Below, piece after piece: positions 9,737 through 21,465 of a DNA stretch of 64,000 nt. Location: NCBI GenBank assembly GCA_030674185.1, contig JAPXFY010000031.1, forward strand, positions 44,013,585 to 44,077,584, written 5' to 3'. Each line of letters begins with the position of its first letter. The stretch's first letter is position 1. This stretch comes from Monoplex corrugatus (Eukaryota > Mollusca > Gastropoda > Littorinimorpha > Ranellidae). Under the pieces are notes generated by a model. The model was given only the letters and a program-made list of their open reading frames with translations. It did not search any database and was not told the DNA's origin. Both the position numbers and the translations under genes were made by a program.

Positions 9737-12700
9737 TTAAACTTCTGTTTGTGTGTCCTAATGATGTGCCTGTCATGTCTGCTTGTGTGTCCTAATGATG
9801 TGCCTGTCACTTCTGCTTGTGTGTCCTAATGATGTGCCTGTCACTTCTGCTTGTGTGTCCTAATGATGTGCCTGTTACGTCTGCTTGTGTGTCCTAATGA
9901 TGTGCCTGTCACTTCTGCTTGTGTGTCCTAATGATGTGTCTGTCACTTCTGCTTGTGTGTCCTAATGATGTGCCTGTTACGTCTGCTTGTGTGTCCTAAT
10001 GATGTGCCTGTCACTTCTGCTTGTGTGTCCTAATGATGTGTCTGTCACTTCTGCTTGTGTGTCCTAATGATGTGCCTGTCACTTCTGCTTGTGTGTCCTA
10101 ATGATGTGTCTGTCACTTCTGCTTGTGTGTCATAATAATGTGTCTGTCACTTCTGCTTGTGTGTCCTAATGATGTGTCTGTCACTTCTGCTTGTGTGTCC
10201 TAATGATGTGTCTGTCACTTCTGCTTGTGTGTCCTAATGATGTGCCTGTCACTTCTGCTTGTGTGTCCTAATGATGTGTCTGTCACTTCTGCTTGTGTGT
10301 CCTAATGATGTGCCTGTCACTTCTGCTTGTGTGTTCTAATGATGTGTCTGTTACTTCTGCTTGTGTGTCCTAATGATGTGTCTGTCACTTCTGCTTGTGT
10401 GTCCTAATGATGTGCCTGTCACTTCTGCTTGTGTTTCCTAATGATGTGTCTGTCACTTCTGCTTGTGTGTCCTAATGATGTGCCTGTTACGTCTGCTTGT
10501 GTGTCCTAATGATGTGCCTGTCATTTCTGCTTGTGTGTCCTAATGATGTGCCTGTTACTTCTGCTTGTGTGTCCTAATGATGTGCCTGTCACTTCTGCTT
10601 GTGTGTCCTAATGATGTGCCTGTCACTTCTGCTTGTGTGTCCTAATGATGTGTCTGTCACTTCTGCTTGTGTGTCCTAATGATGTGTCTGTCACTTCTGC
10701 TTGTGTGTCCTAATGATGTGCCTGTCACTTCTGCTTGTGTGTCCTAATGATGTGCCTGTCACTTCTGCTTGTGTGTCCTAATGATGTGCCTGTCACTTCT
10801 GCTTGTGTGTCCTAATGATGTGCCTGTCACTTCTGCTTGTGTGTCCTAATGATGTGTCTGTCACTTCTGCTTGTGTGTCATAATAATGTGCCTGTTACGT
10901 CTGCTTGTGTGTTCTAATGATGTGCCTGTCACTTCTGCTTGTGTGTCCTAATGATGTGTCTGTCACTTCTGCTTGTGTGTCATAATGATGTGCCTGTCAC
11001 TTCTGCTTGTGTGTTCTAATGATGTGCCTGTCACTTCTGCTTGTGTGTCCTAATGATGTGTCTGTCACTTCTGCTTGTGTGTTCTAATGATGTGCCTGTC
11101 ACTTCTGCTTGTGTGTTCTAATGATGTGCCTGTCACTTCTGCTTGTGTCCTAATGATGTGTCTGTCACTTCTGCTTGTGTGTTCTAATGATGTGCCTGTC
11201 ACTTCTGCTTGTGTGTTCTAATGATGTGCCTGTTACGTCTGCTTGTGTGTTCTAATGATGTGCCTGTTACTTCTGCTTGTGTCTTAATGATGTGCCTGTC
11301 ACTTCTGCTTGTGTCCTAATGATGTGCCTGTCACTTCTGCTTGTGTCCTAATGATGTGCCTGTTACGTCTGCTTGTGTGTTCTAATGATGTGCCTGACAC
11401 TTCTGCTTGTGTGTCCTAATGATGTGCCTGTCACTTCTGCTTGTGTGTCATAATAATGTGCCTGTTACTTCTGCTTGTGTGTTCTAATGATGTGTCTGTC
11501 ACTTCTGCTTGTGTGTCATAATAATGTGCCTGTTACTTCTGCTTGTGTGTCCTAATGATGTGCCTGTCATTTCTGCTTGTGTGTCCTAATGATGTGCCTG
11601 TCATTTCTGCTTGTGTGTCCTAATGATGTGCCTGTCACTTCTGCTTGTGTGTCCTAATGATGTGCCTGTCACTTCTGCTTGTGTGTCCTAATGATGTGCC
11701 TGTCACTTCTGCTTGTGTGTCCTAATGATGTGCCTGTCACTTCTGCTTGTGTGTCCTAATGATGTGCCTGTCACTTCTGCTTGTGTGTCCTAATGATGTG
11801 CCTGTCACTTCTGCTTGTGTGTCCTAATGATGTGCCTGTCACTTCTGCTTGTGTGTCCTAATGATGTGCCTGTCACTTCTGCTTGTGTGTCCTAATGATG
11901 TGCCTGTCATTTCTGCTTGTGTGTCCTAATGATGTGCCTGTCACTTCTGCTTGTGTGTCCTAATGATGTGCCTGTCACTTCTGCTTGTGTGTCCTAATGA
12001 TGTGCCTGTCATTTCTGCTTGTGTGTCCTAATGATGTGCCTGTTACTTCTGCTTGTGTGTCCTAATGATGTGCCTGTCACTTCTGCTTGTGTGTCCTAAT
12101 GATGTGCCTGTCACTTCTGCTTGTGTGTCCTAATGATGTGTCTGTCACTTCTGCTTGTGTGTCCTAATGATGTGTCTGTCACTTCTGCTTGTGTGTCCTA
12201 ATGATGTGCCTGTCACTTCTGCTTGTGTGTCCTAATGATGTGCCTGTCACTTCTGCTTGTGTGTCCTAATGATGTGCCTGTCACTTCTGCTTGTGTGTCC
12301 TAATGATGTGCCTGTCACTTCTGCTTGTGTGTCCTAATGATGTGTCTGTCACTTCTGCTTGTGTGTCATAATAATGTGCCTGTTACGTCTGCTTGTGTGT
12401 TCTAATGATGTGCCTGTCACTTCTGCTTGTGTGTCCTAATGATGTGTCTGTCACTTCTGCTTGTGTGTCATAATGATGTGCCTGTCACTTCTGCTTGTGT
12501 GTTCTAATGATGTGCCTGTCACTTCTGCTTGTGTGTCCTAATGATGTGTCTGTCACTTCTGCTTGTGTGTTCTAATGATGTGCCTGTCACTTCTGCTTGT
12601 GTGTTCTAATGATGTGCCTGTCACTTCTGCTTGTGTCCTAATGATGTGTCTGTCACTTCTGCTTGTGTGTTCTAATGATGTGCCTGTCACTTCTGCTTGT

Positions 12701-13610
12701 GTGTTCTAATGATGTGCCTGTTACGTCTGCTTGTGTGTTCTAATGATGTGCCTGTTACTTCTGCTTGTGTCTTAATGATGTGCCTGTCACTTCTGCTTGT
12801 GTCCTAATGATGTGCCTGTCACTTCTGCTTGTGTCCTAATGATGTGCCTGTTACGTCTGCTTGTGTGTTCTAATGATGTGCCTGACACTTCTGCTTGTGT
12901 GTCCTAATGATGTGCCTGTCACTTCTGCTTGTGTGTCATAATAATGTGCCTGTTACTTCTGCTTGTGTGTTCTAATGATGTGTCTGTCACTTCTGCTTGT
13001 GTGTCATAATAATGTGCCTGTTACTTCTGCTTGTGTGTCCTAATGATGTGCCTGTCATTTCTGCTTGTGTGTCCTAATGATGTGCCTGTCATTTCTGCTT
13101 GTGTGTCCTAATGATGTGCCTGTCACTTCTGCTTGTGTGTCCTAATGATGTGCCTGTCACTTCTGCTTGTGTGTCCTAATGATGTGCCTGTCACTTCTGC
13201 TTGTGTGTCCTAATGATGTGCCTGTCACTTCTGCTTGTGTGTCCTAATGATGTGCCTGTCACTTCTGCTTGTGTGTCCTAATGATGTGCCTGTCACTTCT
13301 GCTTGTGTGTCCTAATGATGTGCCTGTCACTTCTGCTTGTGTGTCCTAATGATGTGCCTGTCACTTCTGCTTGTGTGTCCTAATGATGTGCCTGTCATTT
13401 CTGCTTGTGTGTCCTAATGATGTGCCTGTCACTTCTGCTTGTGTGTCCTAATGATGTGCCTGTCACTTCTGCTTGTGTGTCCTAATGATGTGCCTGTCAC
13501 TTTTGCTTGTGTGTCCTAATGATGTGCCTGTCACTTTTGCTTGTGTGTCCTAATGATGTGCCTGTCATTTTTGCTAAAACATCCTTATGATGTGCCTGTC
13601 ACTTCTGCCT
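9737..13610. repeat. 34-bp minisatellite, about 110 copies, with a 1,488-bp higher-order duplication
   Basis: The unit reads CTTCTGCTTGTGTGTC then CTAATGATGTGCCTGTCA. Variants (CATAATAATG, TTACGT, 32-bp units missing GT, 'cttaatg') mark positions. The same variants recur at exactly 1,488 bp spacing: CATAATAATG at 10,879/12,367, GTCTTAATGA at 11,281/12,769, GCCTGTTACTT at 10,550/12,038. About 10,485-11,972 and 11,973-13,460 are therefore head-to-tail duplicates. The array ends about 45 bp from the donor of exon 13,656-13,761. Confidence 0.97.
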
Positions 13611-13655
13611 AAGTTCCAAAAGATGTGCACTAACATGATCCTGCTTTGCACTTAC

Positions 13656-13761
13656 TCCATCGGAGATGCAGAGAGGTGGCTTTTGGCTTGCCCTGAAGTT
13701 TTGGGGGCTGACACGGACCAGGAGCAACAGGTTGTGTGGTGGCCATACAGCAGTCTGAAAA
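13656..13761 (-). CDS. FNDC3: FNDC3 exon: start of FN3 domain 5
   Basis: This 106-bp exon (35 codons + 1 nt; phase 0 in, 1 out) encodes 'FSDCCMATTQPVAPGPCQPP' then 'KLQGKPKATSLHLRW', the A-B strands and the conserved Trp. Two acceptors lie 7 bp apart (GTGTCAG and TTTTCAG). Only GTGTCAG keeps the frame with the previous exon and yields 'GGKSE-FSD', a normal FN3 G strand. The donor is a strong GTAAGT. The exon is an island between two minisatellites. Confidence 0.95.
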
Positions 13762-13769
13762 CTGACACG

Positions 13770-15215
13770 CCAACACACACAAATATGTCACATATGTTGC
13801 CTCATAGCAAACATCAACATGTCACATATCAAACACCAACACACACAAACATGTCACATATGTTGCCACATATCAAACATCAACATGTCACATATCAAAC
13901 ACCAACACACACAAACATGTCACATATGTTGCCACACAGAAACATCAACATGTCATATCAAACACCAACACACACAAACATGTCACATATGTTGCCACAC
14001 AGAAACATCAACATGTCACATATCAAACACCAACACACACAAACATGTCACATATGTTGCCAAATATCAAACATCAACATGTCATATCAAACACCAACAC
14101 ACACAAACATGTCACATATGTTGCCACATATCAAACATCAACATGTCACATATCAAACACCAACACACACAAACATGTCACATATGTTGCCACATATCAA
14201 ACATCAACATGTCACATATCAAACACCAACACACACAAACATGTCACATATGTTGCCACACAGAAACATCAACATGTCATATCAAACACCAACACACACA
14301 AACATGTCACATATGTTGCCACACAGAAACATCAACATGTCATATCAAACACCAACACACACAAACATGTCACATATGTTGCCACACAGAAACATCAACA
14401 TGTCATATCAAACACCAACACACACAAACATGTCACATATGTTGCCACACAGAAACATCAACATGTCATATCAAACACCAACACACACAAACATATCACA
14501 TATGTTGCCACACAGAAACATCAACATGTCATATCAAACACCAACACACACAAACATATCACATATGTTGCCACACAGAAACATCAACATGTCATATCAA
14601 ACACCAACACACACAAACATATCACATGTTGCCACACAGAAACATCAACATGTCATATCAAACACCAACACACACAAACATGTCACATATGTTGCCACAC
14701 AGAAACATCAACATGTCATATCAAACACCAACACACACAAACATGTCACATATGTTGCCACACAGAAACATCAACATGTCATATCAAACACCAACACACA
14801 CAAACATATCACATGTTGCCACACAGAAACATCAACATGTCATATCAAACACCAACACACACAAACATGTCACATATGTTGCCACACAGAAACATCAACA
14901 TGTCATATCAAACACCAACACACACAAACATATCACATGTTGCCACACAGAAACATCAACATGTCATATCAAACACCAACACACACAAACATGTCACATA
15001 TGTTGCCACACAGAAACATCAACATGTCATATCAAACACCAACACACACAAACATGTCACATATGTTGCCACACAGAAACATCAACATGTCATATCAAAC
15101 ACCAACACACACAAACATATCACATATGTTGCCACACAGAAACATCAACATGTCATATCAAACACCAACACACACAAACATATCACATGTTGCCTCATAG
15201 CAAACATCAACACAC
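13770..15215. repeat. about 61-bp tandem repeat, about 24 copies
   Basis: The unit has AACACCAACACACACAAACA, TGTCACATATGTTGCCACA and a 3' half CAGAAACATCAACATGTCAT. Sub-types differ by TATCA versus CACAG, TGTCA versus TATCA and 4-bp ATAT indels. It begins 9 bp from the acceptor of exon 13,656-13,761. All three plus-strand frames are open for hundreds of codons; these are repeat artefacts. Confidence 0.95.
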
Positions 15216-15224
15216 ATAACACAT

Positions 15225-15440
15225 GAGTTATCAATTTCTCAAGATGACATCTCTGTACTCAGAATGAATTCCATATGCATGGATACCACACTGGTGCCAT
15301 GTGTTGGAGAAGATCCAAAATGTTTATGGCACAAGCCTTAAGCCTGCACATAAGCCCATGAACTGGCCAGGGCTATAGGTCCTACTTAGCCTAGGGGTCA
15401 TGTATCAGTCTGTCATTGGAACAATCCTGGCTACAATGTA
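15225..15440 (-). mobile_element. SINE-like dispersed repeat, family C (fragment)
   Basis: Its reverse complement matches the body of the repeat at 38,408-38,745: shared blocks are ATTCCATATGCAT, 'GATCCAAAATG', 'GGCACAAGCCTTAAGCC', 'GTCTGTCATTGGAACAAT' and 'ACAATGTAATG'. It lacks the tRNA-like head. Confidence 0.65.
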
Positions 15441-15548
15441 ATGGTATGTGTATCTCATCTTGCAAAGAACAAAAACAAACAAACACACAAAAATAAAACA
15501 CAACAACCAGCCATTAAGTGTACACTTTACATACAACAGTATCCATTA

Positions 15549-15733
15549 CCCTTTCACTCCCACAGCCTGTCCATAAACTGCAAATCCTTGACCCTTTTAC
15601 TGCCTCACCCTATCCAACAGCTTTCTGCAGAAAGCTGGTGGATAGGATGAGGGAATGAAAGGGTTAAGTTTTTGCTTTGCTTTCATGGCTGACAATGCTG
15701 GATGCTGGCAAATAGGGTGAGGGAGTCAAAGGG
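15549..15733. mobile_element. TTAA-type MITE, copy 1
   Basis: The ends are CCCTTTCACTCC and, inverted, CCCTTTGACTCC; the right flank is TTAA and the left flank TTA. It shares internal sequence with 35,412-35,581 and 56,028-56,213, including a near-palindrome 'CTATCCAACAGC...GCTGGTGGATAGG' and an internal second TTAA-like end (GGGTTAAGTTTTTGC). Length and TTAA flanks suggest mobilisation by a piggyBac-like transposase. Confidence 0.8.
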
Positions 15734-15877
15734 TTAAACAAGGGTGGATCAATTCATAACACTGTGGGGATGGGAAGGAGATCTGGGAATCTCCACATCA
15801 ATTACACAGTCTAAATTTTCCCCATGGAGTTATAACAGCAACACCTGCTTTAGGGTTCAGAGGAATTAAGTTGTCAA

Positions 15878-16593
15878 CCCACTGCCTACGGCATCAACCA
15901 AGATTGACCACGAAATTTGCGTTGTCTGAATACCAGATTGACCACGATCGACCACTGAATACCATGTCAACATGTTCTCCTTTCACTTTCACATATCCCA
16001 GGATGCACTTGCGACAGTATTGTTTTCCAGTACTTCCATTTCTGCTTGTTATTTTCCGGTTTGTTGCAAGGCAAACGGCAGAATAGTTTTGCTGCTGTGA
16101 ATTTTCAAAGTTTGGGGGATTTTTTGACAAAAATCTTGTTCAAAATGGCGGATGATGAAACTTTGCAGCTTCTGGAATCCATTTTCGGATACAATAGTGA
16201 TGAAGAAAGTGAATTTGAGGGGTTTTCTTTGGAAGAAATCCATAAGAGAGAGGGGTCGCATATTGATCTAGCCGATTTTGAAACCGAAAATGAAAGTGAC
16301 TTGGGTGATGGTGACAGTGATGTAGAGTTGCCGCTTGCTCTTGGGCCCCCCCCCCCCCAAAAAAAAAAAAAAAATTACAAAATCAAAGCCTGCTAGAGAT
16401 GCAGTGACTGTTCACTGGACTGATATGGGCGATGTCTTTGGAATTTTTTCATAATTTTTCCGCACATGATGAGTGCAATAGTAATTTTTTTTATGGATGT
16501 TTCTTTGAGGTGAGTGTGTGCATGTTGCGGAGTTGCTTCCCTTGCCATGGTATTTTCAGTCTTGCCGTACAGAGTTGTGTGGTAAGCAGAGGG
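15878..16593 (+). mobile_element. piggyBac-like deletion derivative
   Basis: The right end reads ...GGTAAGCAGAGGG before TTAA (16,594-16,597). The left end reads CCCACTGCCTACGG after TCAA (15,874-15,877), an apparent mutated TTAA. The inverted ends agree at about 10 of 14 positions (CCCxCTGCxTAC). An acidic transposase-like frame begins at 16,145. Total 716 bp. Confidence 0.65.
16145..16471 (+). pseudogene. 5' fragment of a piggyBac-like transposase gene
   Basis: The ATG at 16,145 (context CAAAATGG) opens 'MADDETLQLLESIFGY', then acidic stretches 'NSDEESEFEGFSLEE' and 'ENESDLGDGDSDVELP'. A poly-C/poly-A tract at 16,349-16,374 shifts the frame. The other frame continues 'KPARDAVTVHWTDMGDVFG' to a stop at about 16,471, the kind of 'W.D' entry expected just before a piggyBac core. 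The core itself is missing. Confidence 0.55.
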
Positions 16594-16597
16594 TTAA

Positions 16598-17009
16598 ATA
16601 GAAAAATGCCAGTGCTTGGCTGACACTGAAACAGACTGCAATTTACGTAAAACATAAGTAACGTATATGTAAATCGTTATCAACCCTGGAAACAAGAAAG
16701 CCAATCAAAACAGTAAGAAGGCAAAGGAAATGAATCATGTACTTACTGACCCGCAACAAAAATGAGAAGCAAACGTTATATTTACATTTTTATCTTTGTG
16801 TTGTGTCATGTCGTGTCGTGTTGTGTCGTGTTGTGTATGTGCACGCTCGTGTACATGTGTTCATGTTTTCAGAGTGTAGGATAGCCAAAGGTTTCAGACA
16901 CCCCACCTGTATATTTGCACATGTCACACATCACTATGCAATGCACATCAAAGAAAAAAAAAGTTGAAACATGAAACAAGTTTTCGCTTCATAAATCTTA
17001 AGCAGTCAC
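16598..17009. other. intron, nothing recognised
   Basis: Contains a short TGTCGTG-type tract near 16,800-16,840. No exon or element end seen. Confidence 0.6.
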
Positions 17010-17122
17010 CTCACTCTTCCCCCCTGCACTGCAACAGGCCACACGCACACGGTACTGGTGTCCCGGTGTTAATTGCTCAAACTGGTGTTCTGTCTCCTTT
17101 CCCTCATATACCACCTCAAAGC
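17010..17122 (-). CDS. FNDC3: FNDC3 exon: second half of FN3 domain 4
   Basis: This 113-bp exon (2 nt + 37 codons; phase 1 in, 0 out) has acceptor ATTTCAG and donor GTGACT. It encodes 'FEVVYEGKETEHQFEQL' and 'TPGHQYRVRVACCSAGGKSE', the D to G strands with the conserved Leu-Thr-Pro-Gly and Tyr-x-Val-Arg-Val pattern. A second donor (GTGAGG) lies five bases inside the exon; using it would put the downstream exon out of frame with its best acceptor. Confidence 0.95.
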
Positions 17123-17131
17123 CTGAAATGT

Positions 17132-17545
17132 CACACACACACATACGCACACACACACACACACACACACGCGCGCGCGCATACACACACACAAGGTTAC
17201 CATAAACACACACAAAGTTACCATAAAAATACACTTTGTCAAAACACACACACATACACAACATACATACACATACAAGGTTACCATAACACACAACAAG
17301 GTTACCATAAACACACACAAGGTTACCAATAAACATACACATCAAGGTTACCATAAAAACACAACACATAACATAAATACACTATACAAGGTTATCATAA
17401 ACACACACACACACAATACATACACATAAAGGTTACCATACACACACACACACAAGGTTAACTAAAAATACACTTTGTCAACACACAACACACACACACA
17501 CACACACAACACCACAGGTTATTGTAAAAATGTACTCTTGACACA
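17132..17545. repeat. (CA)n tract interleaved with AAGGTTACCATAAA copies
   Basis: About a dozen irregular copies of AAGGTTACCATAAACACAC alternate with CA dinucleotides. The tract begins about 10 bp from the acceptor of exon 17,010-17,122. Confidence 0.85.
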
Positions 17546-17659
17546 CACTCACATGCCACACACACACACACCAACACACAAAGGTTATCGTAAAGCATGC
17601 TCTCTGTGACATGCACACGACTATAACTAACTCTAATATCCTCGAGTGTTTGATTTTCA

Positions 17660-17985
17660 ACTAGGCATTAAAGTTTGTTCAAGACGGATTAATCACACTC
17701 AGACAATTCCATATGTGCTCCGCCCAATCTTCCAACAATTACCTAGCAGATGACTTTAACATGTACAAAACCCTGAATGCTGGCAAGGTTTGACATTAAG
17801 GAGGGGAGTGGGGGTGAACAGAACCTGTGACAGACTAAGCTGACATGACTACAATGACTGTGGCACTAAGACAAGACAGCAGACAGGCCACACTTTATGC
17901 TGCAGTCTGGGACCAAGCACGTAAGGTCAGATCTAGAGCCCACAGCTCTGTCAACACAGCTAATCAGCCTGCAAAACTCAACTAT
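17660..17985 (-). mobile_element. SINE-like repeat, family B (long copy)
   Basis: It shares about 300 bp with 40,998-41,292: 'TCACACTCAGACAATTCC', 'TATGTGCTCC', 'GACTAAGCTGAC', and a tRNA-like end whose reverse complement carries GCTGTGTTGACAGAGC. Fragments lie at 32,765, 46,828 and 60,115. The tRNA-like end puts this copy on the minus strand. Confidence 0.65.
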
Positions 17986-17989
17986 GTAC

Positions 17990-18770
17990 ATACTGTTAAA
18001 TTGAAAGAGCATTGCTTATAGCCCACACGACCATTCAGGCCATATCAGGGCTAACATCAAATTAAAAACAAGTCCAAGTCTAATTAAAAAACCAAAAGTT
18101 AAAAACCAGGCACATGATTCAGCATTTCAAATTTGAAAAGAATTTCAAAATCTTTACTGTATACATGATCAAAAATAAGATGAAATCTACTGATCTCTTA
18201 TAAACACTTGAAAATGACGTCTGGAGGAACAGCTCTGAGGAGATGCTATAAGGAGTCTGCAGTATAATGTTTATGTCTCACATCGTGCAAGTCCCAGTGA
18301 CATGTCTGATGCTGCGTGGCTCATCACACAGCATGCACCATGGTGCTTCTTCATTTTTTAAAGGTATGAGTGAGTAAAGAAAAAGTGACTCATGAGTAAC
18401 GCACTAACAGGGGGACAGAACAGGAGGATATGAAAGGGAGTGAAGAGAAGGGAAGGTGGGAGACTAGGGATGGGGAAGGGGAAAGGAAGGAGGAAGGAAG
18501 GGAAGGCAGAAATAGAAAGAACATAAAGGAAAGCAAGGGAAGAAGAATTGGGGGGGAATAAAATGAAAGAAAAAAGAAGAATTTAGAAAAAGGAATAAAA
18601 AAAGAGGGGAAAGACATAAAAAGAAAGAAAAGGAAGAAGAAAAAAGGACAAGTAACCAAAAACACTGAAAAGACATAGAAGGCAAGAAAAAAGAAGACCA
18701 AACAGACAGAGGGAAACATGAAAGAAATTTTTTTTTTTTTAACAATAATTACAACACTAGCAATACAATG
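17990..18770. other. intron; purine-rich tract 18,410-18,720
   Basis: Unique sequence followed by an irregular G/A-rich tract (GGAAGGGAAGG and AAAGAAAGAAAA types) of about 300 bp. The complementary strand shows long Phe/Ser/Leu-rich open frames that are composition artefacts. Confidence 0.7.
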
Positions 18771-18775
18771 AAGTA

Positions 18776-21465
18776 GCAATGCCGCGCGAACCAAAACGCG
18801 ACGTCAAATTTGTGGTACAAAAAACTGGGGCCGGCCGCAAAATTGGGGGGGTCTTCAGTTCAATCAAGTATTACTGCCTCTTTAATCGGTGTTTCATTCT
18901 TATTTTTTGTCTTATGTGAATTAGAAATGAATAAAGATTTGAATGATTGCCTTTTTATATACTTAGAGCGAAAATAGAATTAGTTATTTGATGAGAAAGT
19001 CGAAAATCCGCGTTTCGAGCGCTCTCGCGGCGACGGTATGCGTTCAGAATCGAAGTTTGTTTGGGGTGCTTCACTATTTCGGTCGGTACGGCTATATTTG
19101 TGAACCAATCACATTGTAATTTTGCAGCCAATGAGAATTAATGTAACAGAATGATATACCTGACGAGAGCTATGTGTGCTAGTTTCGAACCGAGATCGAC
19201 GCTTCCAAAGTTTTGCTTTTTTTCATCGGAAAAGTTTGCAAGTAAGTCGCCATTTTTGGAAGTTCTCGTCGGCGGGATTCGATTTCACATGCTTTTTTCT
19301 ATATGCAGGTGTAATATGAAATCAGTTTGAAGTAAAATACGGCCGTACGGCAACTTTTTACACGAGGATCTATACCAGATCAGTAGCAAAACAACGTCGC
19401 AATGTGCCGACGCCATAGGCCTACTGCGCGGAACAGAACAGTTGCAAGTTTCAGCTCAGCAAGTTTCGCGTTGTCAGACAAAGACTAGCAACCAACAGAT
19501 CAAGTTCTGTTTTATCTGTAACATTGTATTTTTCAAGAAAAGGACAACTGCGTTTGAACTCGATTCGGAGTTGTCAGCCGAAGCTAGGTTCGTCAACCAT
19601 TTCCTCCCCGAGGTCATGCTAATTTACATGTCGCGGTGTAGATCTGCTCACCCCACGACGGGCGAGCTTACTACTAAAAATACTATGTGCTCGACGTGCT
19701 TCGCCGAGCCGTGGAAAATGGGTTTGCCCAAACAGAGGGGTGCGCATATCTGCCTCCCCAACTCTCTCTCTCTCTCTCTCTAATAAATAAATGAATGAAT
19801 AAATAGGTCTAAATAATTTTTTTTTCAAATCAACAAAAAATTCTGTGCAAGTCATTGTACTCTCTCTCAGAGATCAAGAAATGAATAAATAAATAAATAG
19901 GCCCCAATACATTTATATCCAAGTCATTGTTAACAGGCATGATCCTCTCTCTCTCTCTCTCTGAGACAACACACACACACACTAACACACACAGAGATTT
20001 AGAATGTCACAAAACAAAATCTTCTGTCATTGTTATAATATTCTTTATTTAGGTTTTGCAGCTGAATAGAAGGCTACGAGTTGTATTATTTGTAAAGTAG
20101 GCCATCCATTAGCTTACATAGTTGTTTCAGTTTGTTGTCAGTATCTGAAAAGGATAGGCCTATTGTCATCAGTTTGTTTTAAAGGAAAGATTGCATCTTA
20201 TTTAGTAGTAGCCTACTGTTATTGATTTGTATTAAAGGGCAAGATTACACTGGAAATACTTAGCAGGATTGCTCAGCTTTGGTAGATTTTTACAAGTAAT
20301 ATGCTAAAAATTAAAGTCGCAAGTTTGGGCTTAATGTTAAAGTAATATTGATGTTTAGACTATGCATCATGGTTTCCTTTCCTTTCCAGTCTCTCAATGA
20401 ATAGTATATATTATGCAGAGATTTATATATTTCTCTACTGCAGGAGTATATTTCTCTACTGCAGGAGTTAAGTGACCTGTTCCTGAATGGCGAGTGGTCC
20501 CATATCCTTCCTGAAGTTTTCTTTGGACTCAGGCTGTGCTAAATGTTCAGGGACTTGACTCATCCACAGTCTACTGAATTTTTTTTCTCTAAACACTGAT
20601 GTATAAAATAAAAATCAAATGTAATGTACAAAAATCTTGTCTGTAATGTTTTCCTTTGTGTGTATGTATGTGTATGTGTGTTATGTGTGTGTTATGTGTG
20701 TTTAGTTTTTAGAAGAATTTTGATCGGATGATATTTTTGGATAGACTGCAGCATAAAAGCATGCAGTAATTTTTAATATTTCAATTATTGAAGTGATTCC
20801 AGAAGTCATTGATTCTCAGATTTCCTTTTATATGTACAGAAACTGATGAAATATTACAAATTATTCATAAGATACTGAAGTTGCGAGTCATGACTTTTTT
20901 GGTTTGATTTGCAGTAATAAGACACTTGAACGATGAGCAAAATGATTTTATATCTATCTCATGAAATGATTATATATCCTTGTTTTGTTTCTAGCTTCAT
21001 TTTTGTCTGTTATAAATACAATATGGGCAATTATTAATGAAAAACTGATAAAACATGCCAAATATCACATGTTTCCTGTAATAAGACAAAAATGGCTCGT
21101 CGCAGAGTTACGATAATGGTTTCATTCAATTCGGCATACAAAAATACATCAATGATCAAAATTTCATGACATTTGATCCTGTCTGTCTCTCACAATTACA
21201 AAATGAATGTCATTTCCAGCAAAATCAGCATACCATGCCATTTGATGGGTTTGTTCTGACAGCTGTCCCACACATCTCTTCTTTGTCCCACTAAAACGTG
21301 GTACCAAAATTTAAGAAATTTTTGACGCTTCAAATTGGAATATCTCGTGAACTATTGGTCCGATTTGAAAAATTTAAACTGCTTTTTACTCAGAACAACA
21401 ATATCTTCAAAACCATATACATCTTTTAACTCAAAACCCAATTTCAATTTTTCATGCGGCATTGC
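18776..21465. mobile_element. candidate TA-flanked DNA element, 2,690 bp, unknown family
   Basis: Left end TA + GCAATGCCGC (18,774-18,785) and right end GCGGCATTGC + TA (21,456-21,467) form a perfect 10-bp inverted repeat flanked by TA. Subterminal parts also resemble each other (a 'GCGTCAAA..ATTT..TGGTAC' block in inverted orientation). Composition changes sharply at the left end. The CpG-rich part at 18,980-19,750 has an open frame (19,442-19,783) with two CxxC pairs ('CFIC', 'CSTC') that I do not recognise. No transposase core was seen, so it may be non-autonomous or a chance pairing. Confidence 0.4.

Noticed and set aside
9737..13610. CRISPR-like regular direct repeats
   Set aside because: Units are contiguous with no unique spacers, and the surrounding DNA is an animal gene.
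13587..15226. Three overlapping plus-strand open frames of 393-537 codons
   Set aside because: They are periodic peptides from the ~61-bp array; a real exon lies on the opposite strand at 13,656-13,761.
19442..19783. 114-codon frame with two CxxC pairs as a gene
   Set aside because: No ATG at the frame start, no recognised domain, ends in a (TCTC)n tract; mentioned only as content of the candidate element.
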